Source of the DNA: Anaeromyxobacter dehalogenans 2CP-C
GTDB lineage: Bacteria > Myxococcota > Myxococcia > Myxococcales > Anaeromyxobacteraceae
Direction of reading: 5' to 3'
Length of the DNA stretch: 64,000 bases
NCBI RefSeq assembly: GCF_000013385.1
Contig: NC_007760.1
Span: forward strand, 3,694,001-3,758,000
Shown: piece after piece, positions 58,061 through 64,000 of the stretch
Position numbering within the stretch: position 1 is the stretch's first letter
Layout of the letters: every line of letters starts with the position of its first letter
Notes under the pieces: generated by a model
What the model was told of the DNA's origin: nothing
Database searches by the model: none
Seen by the model: only the letters and a program-made list of their open reading frames with translations
Translations under genes and position numbers: made by a program

Positions 58061-58612
58061 TCACCGCCTCCACCGGATGCGACCGATCGCCTTGACCTTG
58101 CTGACGGCAAGGGAACCCCGTTCGTTCCGAGCCTTCGATCCCGGCGCGGCGAGCGCCGCGATGACTGCGCCGCGTTCCGCTTCGTAGATCTCGCGAGCGT
58201 CGAAGTTCTCGTCGAGAAGCACCATCAGCACCGCGTCCCACTCCTTCGTGATGTCGATCGACCCGAGCTGCTGGCCCTTCTTGCTGCCATTCTGGAGACA
58301 CCGGCCCTTTATCTGGAGCCGGCGAGGAGCGTCACCGCCGTCTTGCTCAATGGCGTCGAAGCCCGCCTGACGCGCGACCGTGAGCTCCAGACCCAGAAGC
58401 CGCGCGGCCTCGTACTCGGCGACCTCTCCCGTGATGCCGAGGGGCTTCCCGGTGACCGCGCGGTACTCTTGCGCGAGCGCTTTCGCGCTCCTCAGCAACT
58501 CCATCGCGCGCGCGTGCCGAGCGGAAGGCTCGCCAGCGGCCGGGGCATTCGTAGTGGCCGCGCCGTCGCGGCATGCGTTGTCGTTCTTCGTGCTCACGTG
58601 AGTTCGTAACAT
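58061..58612 (-). CDS. DUF6998-like restriction-type protein
   Basis: A 183-aa protein. After a low-complexity N-terminus, the core is PLGITGEVAEYEAARLLGLE, then AGFDAIE and PRRLQIKGRC. The Glu...Asp...Gln-x-Lys order is that of a PD-(D/E)XK-like fold, and the pattern matches small DUF6998-type proteins near modification or restriction genes. The start is either the ATG at 58612 or a GTG at 58597 that overlaps the upstream stop (GTGA). It is coupled to the GIY-YIG/DUF6884 gene. Confidence 0.65.
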   Translation of the reverse strand: MLRTHVSTKNDNACRDGAATTNAPAAGEPSARHARAMELLRSAKALAQEYRAVTGKPLGITGEVAEYEAARLLGLELTVARQAGFDAIEQDGGDAPRRLQIKGRCLQNGSKKGQQLGSIDITKEWDAVLMVLLDENFDAREIYEAERGAVIAALAAPGSKARNERGSLAVSKVKAIGRIRWRR

Positions 58613-60222
58613 ACGGTGAAGCTCGCCCCATCGCCTCGGGGAGGCGCCGCGACGATCCTGTCGCCGGCGCTCATGTACTTGCGCATGACGCGGCAGCAGA
58701 TCGGCATCCGGTTCCCGGGTCCCGGATAGCCCCCGACCGAACGGTGGAGCTCGCCTGCGTTCACGACCAGGGACTTCTTCGAGTCGCGTCTCGCGCGCGC
58801 CAGCCGCTCACCCAACTCCTGCTCGAACGCGGCCGCTTTCGGTGCCGCCGCCGCCGTGGGGCGCGCCATCATGCGTGCTGGCTTCTCGACGACTGGCTTC
58901 TCGAGGGCCCTATTCACGACGGGCGATCCAGTGGCGGGACCCGCAACGCGTCGGGGCAGAGGCAACGCCTCCGTGCGCACTTGCTCGTTGCGAGTCAGCC
59001 ACGCGAGCTGTTCGCCCTGCGCCAGCCTCTCCATCGGGACGACGCAGCGCTTGCCGTCGCCCATGACGAGCGGCATCAGGTCTTGGCGATAAGCGTCGCC
59101 GGCGAACCACAGGATCGTCCTCGCCTCGCGGTATTCGGTCCTCGCGATCAGCTGGCGATGAACTCCCAGCGCCCATGCGCGTCGTTCGGCGCGCCCAGAG
59201 TCCGCGAGCGTCTGCTCGTACGGCGCGATCACGTCGCCGGGATGCACCAAGCCGTGCTTCGCACTGAGGATGAACGTGTCACGCGCGACGCGACGCGCGA
59301 GAGCGTACGCCTTCCGGAAGAAGGAAGAGGGTGCGTACAGATCGGCCGCAGCGCACGGAACAGGAGCCTTCTTCTTCGTGCAGCTGAGCAGCGCGAGGAC
59401 GGGCTGCTCCAGTGCCGAGTTTGCGCTCTCGCCCAGCGGGACGCTCGCGAGCGGAGTAGCCACCGCGACTGGGTGCACAGCGCTCTCGCGAGACCTTCCG
59501 CCACCGAGCGACACGGACGGCGTGTGCGCCACCAGGCGCTGGAACTCGTCGAGGAACGCAGGGTCAAACGAGCGGCCGACATGCTTCACGTTCCAGAGCC
59601 CACTCCGCCGGATCGCTTCGTCGGCCGCGTGATGCCCCAGCCACCCGGACGAGGCCGGCTCCGCGGTCGCGGCTTCGGAGAGGAGCGCGATCGCGTGGGC
59701 CTCGATGTAGGCGCGCATGCTGTTCGGGCCGGGCGTATCGTCGGCCTCGATCCACAGCACGCGCATGCTCGCGAGATACTCGCTCACGAGTTGTTCGAGG
59801 GGCAGTTCCGACGCGCGCATCTCGGGCGTCGGAGAAGTCGTCATCCAAGCCTCCGCCATGTCTGGGCTGCGGCCCGAGCGAATGAGTGCGAGCCCGACGT
59901 GGTGACGGAACACGGACCCGCGATGGTTGCCGACTCCGACACCCGCATCGCCGCCGTAGCCCTGGTGCTGCTTCAGTCGCTGCCACAAGGTCGTCTTCGA
60001 GCCGGCAGAAACCGCATGCGTTCCTACGCGGACGACTCGCTGCCCCGCCGCACTCGGGCGGCGCTCTTCGCCCGGCTCGAAGAAGAAGTACACGCCGCGG
60101 CTGGGCCACGACATGCGACCGTCACAGGGGCCAAAGGCTCTGCCTCCGCCGAGCCGGACCGACAGCTCGTCCAGGATCGCGTAGAAGTGGTCGCGGTACT
60201 CGCGGTGACTTGCGATTGCCAA
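58594..60222 (-). CDS. Multidomain protein: GIY-YIG-like, DUF6884 and a C-terminal 'GGYPGPGNRMP' domain
   Basis: A 542-aa protein, apparently starting at a TTG (60222) with GGGGGG 8 nt upstream. The N-terminus (SRGVYFFFEPGEERR; VVRVGTHAV; TLWQRLKQH) matches GIY-YIG-type nucleases. The middle (LALLSCTKKKAPVPCAAADL, LSAKHGLVHP, APYEQTL) is DUF6884, a family tied to deazaguanine-DNA and other modification clusters. The C-terminus (LHRSVGGYPGPGNRMPICC, MSAGDRIVAAPPRGDGASF) is a small domain also found on restriction-like enzymes. This combination suggests a modification-dependent or restriction function, unproven. Confidence 0.68.
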   Translation of the reverse strand: MAIASHREYRDHFYAILDELSVRLGGGRAFGPCDGRMSWPSRGVYFFFEPGEERRPSAAGQRVVRVGTHAVSAGSKTTLWQRLKQHQGYGGDAGVGVGNHRGSVFRHHVGLALIRSGRSPDMAEAWMTTSPTPEMRASELPLEQLVSEYLASMRVLWIEADDTPGPNSMRAYIEAHAIALLSEAATAEPASSGWLGHHAADEAIRRSGLWNVKHVGRSFDPAFLDEFQRLVAHTPSVSLGGGRSRESAVHPVAVATPLASVPLGESANSALEQPVLALLSCTKKKAPVPCAAADLYAPSSFFRKAYALARRVARDTFILSAKHGLVHPGDVIAPYEQTLADSGRAERRAWALGVHRQLIARTEYREARTILWFAGDAYRQDLMPLVMGDGKRCVVPMERLAQGEQLAWLTRNEQVRTEALPLPRRVAGPATGSPVVNRALEKPVVEKPARMMARPTAAAAPKAAAFEQELGERLARARRDSKKSLVVNAGELHRSVGGYPGPGNRMPICCRVMRKYMSAGDRIVAAPPRGDGASFTVCYELT

Positions 60223-60383
60223 CGGGATGCCCCCCAGAAAGCACCACGGTACGCAGCCGCGACCACCTACCGGCGCGACGACTGCACTGGCGTTCCGACG
60301 AGGTTCAGTCTCTCACGGCCACGGACAAGGCCGACTCGCCTCCGCACAAGGTCGCCAGGGATCCGAAGGCTGGAACAACCGGC

Positions 60384-60419
60384 TTGCACGAAAGGCAACG
60401 TAACGTTTAGATTCGTGCA
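60384..60419 (+). promoter_or_regulatory. abiE promoter with overlapping inverted repeat
   Basis: A candidate promoter TTGCAC, 17 nt, TTAGAT precedes the abiEi GTG by only 7 nt, so the transcript would be nearly leaderless. TGCACGAA (60385-60392) and TTCGTGCA (60412-60419) form a perfect 8-bp inverted repeat across it. AbiEi antitoxins are known to repress their own operon by binding inverted repeats, so this is a fitting operator. Confidence 0.6.
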
Positions 60420-60998
60420 GTGCCGGGGACCGCGATAAAACCGAGCTGGGACAAGCTGTTCGCTACGGCCTCGGGCCAGGACGGCCTCTTCACGACCGAA
60501 CAAGCCGCCGAGGCGGGTTACTACCATCAGCTCCTCAAGCGGTACGTCGAGTTCGGCCGCGTGAGGCGGGTGCGCCGCGGGATTTACCGCCTCGTTCACT
60601 ATCCAGCCGGCGAGCACGAGGAGCTCGCCGAAATCTGGCTCTGGTCGAAGCAGGCCGGGGTCTTCTCGCACGAGACGGCGCTCTCGCTGTACGAGCTCTC
60701 CGACGTACTCCCGAAGCGCGTCCACCTCACTGTCCCGGCAGACTGGCGGCGGAGGCGCCTGAAGGTTCCCCGCGGAGTGGTGCTGCACCACGCGACAGTG
60801 CGCGCCGACGAACGATCGTGGTTCGGCGCGGTACCCGTGACCGAGCCGGGCCGAACCCTCCTCGACTGTGCGATGACGCACCTCTCCCCGGAGCTGCTCG
60901 CCCAAGCATTCCAGCAGGCCCGGTCCCGGGGGCTCGTCTCGCCGGATGGCCTCGCGGAGATCTCGCAGGCCGCCGGGTTGCGTGAGGTCCCAGGATGA
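60420..60998 (+). CDS. abiEi: AbiEi-type antitoxin/transcription regulator
   Basis: A 192-aa protein of the AbiEi antitoxin family. The N-terminal winged helix is DGLFTTEQAAEAGYYHQLLK, then RRVRRGIYRL. The C-terminal domain has VFSHETALSLYELSDVLPKR and VPVTEPGRTLLDCAM. AbiEi neutralises the AbiEii toxin without a direct complex (type IV toxin-antitoxin) and represses its promoter. The start is a GTG at 60420 and the stop overlaps abiEii by 4 nt (ATGA). Confidence 0.88.
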   Translation: MPGTAIKPSWDKLFATASGQDGLFTTEQAAEAGYYHQLLKRYVEFGRVRRVRRGIYRLVHYPAGEHEELAEIWLWSKQAGVFSHETALSLYELSDVLPKRVHLTVPADWRRRRLKVPRGVVLHHATVRADERSWFGAVPVTEPGRTLLDCAMTHLSPELLAQAFQQARSRGLVSPDGLAEISQAAGLREVPG

Positions 60999-61894
60999 AG
61001 CCCCGCGAGTACGCGACGCCGGCGGCGTTCAAGGCGGCGCTCGACGACCGCCTGCGGAAGGTAGCCGAGCCGGGCGGCATCGCGCGCCGGCGGCAGCTCC
61101 TCGTCTTCGATCGGTACCTCGCGCGGCTGGTGCGTGTCCTCGGCGACGCGGCCACGCTCAAGGGCGGCCTCGTCCTCGAGTTGCGCCTCGAGCGGGCGCG
61201 GACCACCCGCGACATCGACCTCCGCGTGGTCGGATCGCCCGATGGCCTGCTCGCGCGCCTCCAGGAGGCGGGTAGGCTCGACCTCGGCGACTTCATGTCC
61301 TTCGAGGTCAGGGTGGACGCCCGCCACCCCGACATCACCGGCCCCGGCGTCCAGTACGAAGGCCAGCGGTTCCGGGCGGAGTGCCGTCTCGCGGGCATGC
61401 TCTACGGTCAGCCGTTCGGCGTCGACGTCGCGTTCGGCGATCCCATTCTCGGCGAACCGGAGCTGATCACCGGCGACGATCTCCTGGCGTTCGCCGGCAT
61501 CGCCGCCCCCGAGCTTCGGGTGTATCCGGTCGAGACGCACGTCGCGGAGAAGCTCCATGCCTACACGCTGCCGCGAGCCACGCCGAGCACGCGCGTGAAG
61601 GACATGCCGGACCTGGCGCTGCTCGGGCAGATCGGCCCTCGGGACGCGCGGCGGCTGCGCGCTGCGCTGGCGCAGACCTTCGGGTTCCGCGCCACGCATC
61701 AGGCGCCACGGCGCCTGCCCGATCCACCGTTGGAATGGACGGAGCCGTACGCGGCGATGGCTGAGGAAGATGCGCTCCCGTGGACCACGCTCGGCGATGT
61801 CATGGCGGCGGTCCGGGGATTCCTCGATCCCGTGCTCGGCTCGAACGCCGAGGGGAGCTGGGATCCAAGGTCGTGGACTTGGGACTTCACATAG
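60995..61894 (+). CDS. abiEii: AbiEii nucleotidyltransferase toxin
   Basis: A 299-aa toxin of the AbiEii (MenA/NTase) family. The nucleotidyltransferase core is in LKGGLVLELRLERARTTRDI, then DLRVVG: Lys56, Gly57, Gly58 and Asp73/Asp75. The later PVETHVAEKLHAYTLPRATP and RVKDMPDLALL are the usual family motifs. It blocks growth when free, and in characterised cases gives abortive infection by modifying tRNA. It overlaps abiEi by 4 nt and is complete. Confidence 0.9.
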   Translation: MKPREYATPAAFKAALDDRLRKVAEPGGIARRRQLLVFDRYLARLVRVLGDAATLKGGLVLELRLERARTTRDIDLRVVGSPDGLLARLQEAGRLDLGDFMSFEVRVDARHPDITGPGVQYEGQRFRAECRLAGMLYGQPFGVDVAFGDPILGEPELITGDDLLAFAGIAAPELRVYPVETHVAEKLHAYTLPRATPSTRVKDMPDLALLGQIGPRDARRLRAALAQTFGFRATHQAPRRLPDPPLEWTEPYAAMAEEDALPWTTLGDVMAAVRGFLDPVLGSNAEGSWDPRSWTWDFT

Positions 61895-62051
61895 AAGCGG
61901 AGCGGTGCGCGAGGCGAGGCAGACTCACCATCTCCGCTCGAGGGTTACGGGTCCCACGAGCAGCGGGGCGGACGCGTTTTCACATGAGTGGGCGCGCCTT
62001 TCCGCGCAATGAATGGGACACCCGGTCAGAGGGCAGTGATATGCGGCTCAC

Positions 62052-62627
62052 GTGCGCCCGCCTCCGAAGCCGCCCGCTCCTCACCTCGGGATCGACCTTA
62101 CCGCAGATGAGCAAGCGCTCTTCGACAGCATCCGAGCCGAGAACGGCCGCGAGGGACCTTTCTCTGACGACTATGGGTCGCATGTAGCGGAGCTGCTTCG
62201 GCGACTCGAAGATCGCGGAGCCATTCCCGCCATCAGGCTACGGTACTTCACCGACGCGGAGCTGAATCCCGGCATCCGCAAGTCGCGCCAGCAGGTCTTC
62301 ATCGACAATGGGTGCGATACCCGCGAGAAGCTCCTCACGAGCGGGAACTTCTTCCGGCACCTCGACTACATCGTGCGTGGGCCACGCGTGCCTGCGCGCT
62401 TGGTGGACAGGTTCAAGGAACACGCGGCAACACCGTTTTCTGAGTTCGAGACCCTGCGGCGCGCCGTCCGAGCCGAAGTACGGGCCCTGACGCAGGCGCC
62501 TCCCGGCGTCTATCTCGAGGACGACATCTTCATGCTTGCCCTCGAGAGCGGCCTCGATCTCGGCGAGGCGCGGATCATCCGGACGGACGTGATGAGCGTG
62601 ATGGCGAAATCGCGACGTTCGAGGTGA
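62052..62627 (+). CDS. Unknown protein downstream of abiE
   Basis: A 191-aa frame from a GTG at 62052. It is helical with a central basic stretch (NPGIRKSRQQVFIDNGCDTR) and an aromatic strand (NFFRHLDYIVRGPRVPARLV). No family is recognised. No strong ribosome-binding site precedes the GTG, so the start is uncertain. The last 60 residues (YLEDDIFMLALESGLDLGEA) look coding by composition. Confidence 0.55.
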   Translation: MRPPPKPPAPHLGIDLTADEQALFDSIRAENGREGPFSDDYGSHVAELLRRLEDRGAIPAIRLRYFTDAELNPGIRKSRQQVFIDNGCDTREKLLTSGNFFRHLDYIVRGPRVPARLVDRFKEHAATPFSEFETLRRAVRAEVRALTQAPPGVYLEDDIFMLALESGLDLGEARIIRTDVMSVMAKSRRSR

Positions 62628-62880
62628 CCACGCTCGGACGTCCCCAATTCAGCGGCTGACGCCTTACTTCCGGATGGGTGGCTTCCGCTTGGGTCAGTCG
62701 CGGACGGTTCTTGCCGCAAGCGGCGGCAAAGGTTTCCCCCCTCGCGAATGTGACGCCGGCGCCGCCTTTCGCGACGTGGTGAGAGAGTGCTCAGCACGGC
62801 AGGGGTTGTCGGACCGCTGCGTACACTCGTTCCTAGCGACGCGCTCGCGGCGGCTCCGCCGCGGCAGGAGTGAGCGAGAC

Positions 62881-63264
62881 ATGCCGCCGTACGATTGGGC
62901 CGAGGAACTCATCGATGACGCTATCGAACTCGATGGCTCGTTCCGCGACATCGAGTTGCCGTGCATGCTGAGGTACAGAAGGGGCGCCCCGACTCCCGAC
63001 ACGAAGGACGTCCGTGAACATGTGATGCGCGCTGTCGACCGCGGGCGTCTCCTTGCGCGTGACGCAGAGTTGCGGCCCGCGCCGGACGATCACGTGGCTT
63101 GGTCGGGCCCTCGCGGAGACATCGAGACAGCCCGGAAGGCGGCGTTTTGTGGCCCATGCGGCGAGCGGGTCCCGCCGGAGCGTCTACTGCTCGTCGAGCG
63201 CTTCTCGATTCCGCGGCACGTCGTTGACGAGGTCCTCGCGTTCCGGCGCGCGGCGTCGCGGTGA
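62881..63264 (+). CDS. Unknown small protein with CxxC motif
   Basis: A 127-aa protein. I start it at the ATG at 62881 (AGGAG 10 nt upstream), as the in-frame residues before it are low-complexity. It opens PPYDWAEELIDDAIELDGSF and contains one Cys pair (FCGPCGERV). No family is recognised. The 253 nt before it (62628-62880) hold nothing that I can name. Confidence 0.55.
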   Translation: MPPYDWAEELIDDAIELDGSFRDIELPCMLRYRRGAPTPDTKDVREHVMRAVDRGRLLARDAELRPAPDDHVAWSGPRGDIETARKAAFCGPCGERVPPERLLLVERFSIPRHVVDEVLAFRRAASR

Positions 63265-63373
63265 CGGTTCCCGCGTCGCGCGCGAGTTTCAGAGGACCGT
63301 CGTGGGCGTGGGCTTCGCGGTTCTCGCCGCGCTCGGAGCACCACCTCGACGATCGACTCAAGGAGTAGCGTCA

Positions 63374-64000
63374 GTGCGTGTCGCGATTCCTCCCGATCTT
63401 CACCCGCTTGTGCGGAAGGCGCTCCGGGCTCTCAAGCCGGACCCGCGCCTGTCGTACCGACCGGAGCTGGACGACAAACTCCTTCGCACACCGCGAGGCT
63501 TCCTCCAGATTGCGGTCGCCCGCGACCACACGGAACGCGCGGGCCGCCTCCTCGACACGTTCATCCGAAGGCTGGAAGGTCCCGACGTCCGCGGACGCGT
63601 GTTTTTCGTCGACGACAAGACGATGCTCGAAGTGGACGGGGAGAAGTTCCGTTTCCGATTTAAGGAAGAGAACGCGACCACTCCGCACCGCCCGACGGCG
63701 GATGAGCGACGACAGATCGCGGCTCATCCGCACTTTCACTCCGTCCCGAAGGTCGACCATCAGCCGACCAACCGCTTCGCGCTCGAGTTGTACGACCCGG
63801 ACTCCAGCTACCGCTACCGGGCACGGCTCGCCGACCGCAAACGCGCGACACTGGAGCAAGCGCTCGCCGAAGTCCCGGCGCTGCTTGGTCGTCTCGTTCA
63901 AGAGAATCGAGACGCCGAGGTCGAGCGTGCGAGGCGCAAGCGCGAGTGGGACGAGCAGCTGCGGCGCGAAACGGAGGAGCGCGAGCGACGCGAGCGCGAG
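63374..64000 (+). CDS. Unknown protein, 3' end beyond the window
   Basis: An open frame of 209 codons from a GTG at 63374, with AAGGAG 8 nt upstream, running off the right edge. The first 130 residues are mixed alpha/beta (FLQIAVARDHTERAGRLLDT; VFFVDDKTMLEVDGEKFRFR). From about residue 150 it becomes a charged helix, ending in an Arg/Glu-rich coiled coil (RRKREWDEQLRRETEERERR). No family is recognised. Confidence 0.65.
   Translation, partial: MRVAIPPDLHPLVRKALRALKPDPRLSYRPELDDKLLRTPRGFLQIAVARDHTERAGRLLDTFIRRLEGPDVRGRVFFVDDKTMLEVDGEKFRFRFKEENATTPHRPTADERRQIAAHPHFHSVPKVDHQPTNRFALELYDPDSSYRYRARLADRKRATLEQALAEVPALLGRLVQENRDAEVERARRKREWDEQLRRETEERERRERE

Overview
The window is GC-rich DNA (about two thirds G+C or more by eye). 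Its codon use, Ser/Thr protein kinase, DUF2381-like exported protein and many lipoproteins best fit a myxobacterium or relative (Myxococcota); that assignment is inference. It reads as one conjugative element (plasmid or integrative conjugative element) heavily loaded with defence genes. No rRNA, tRNA, CRISPR array, transposase or integrase was seen, so plasmid versus integrated element is open.

Left end (1-7032, minus strand): a BREX operon, brxA-brxB-brxC-pglX, cut by the window edge. brxA is preceded by two 22-bp palindromic operators. 7254-15447 (minus): a tra-type operon with coupling protein, small protein, DnaG-type primase, replication-relaxation-like protein and two exported lipoproteins. 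15660-24205 (minus): an unrecognised cargo operon built around a 1926-residue P-loop (STAND-like) ATPase, with an unknown protein, a PD-(D/E)XK nuclease-like protein and a DUF2200 protein.

24464-34924 (minus): a type IV secretion operon in the order unknown membrane protein, VirB2, VirB3, VirB4, VirB5/TrbJ, VirB6/TrbL, VirB8/TrbF, VirB9/TrbG-like, a Ser/Thr kinase fused to a VirB10-like domain, and an outer-membrane barrel. No VirB11 and no relaxase were recognised. 35282-39478 holds a zinc-finger protein, a small RHH-like protein and two exported proteins of visibly lower GC.

39634-47426 (minus): a block of RadC, zinc-ribbon proteins, VWA protein, MoxR/RavA-type AAA+ ATPase, an unknown protein and a zinc-containing ParB. 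Nearly every gene here has a strong hairpin just before its ribosome-binding site, five of them copies of one sequence. 47427-49072 is a structured, mostly non-coding stretch: 104-bp tandem repeats, a duplicated palindrome, a 19-bp inverted repeat, 12-bp iteron-like repeats, and scrambled remnants of parB and of the lytic transglycosylase gene.

49073-52884 is a Gabija pair (gajB, gajA). 53216-56202 carries parB, parA, a membrane protein and a VirB1-like lytic transglycosylase. The right end is accessory: a PD-(D/E)XK plus HEPN pair, a DUF6998-like protein with a GIY-YIG/DUF6884 fusion, an AbiEi/AbiEii toxin-antitoxin pair, and three unrecognised genes, the last cut by the edge.

The transfer modules (tra operon, T4SS operon, transglycosylase unit) share an upstream TGACATACAA element in the same orientation, suggesting common control. 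Defence cargo sits in the gaps between these modules.
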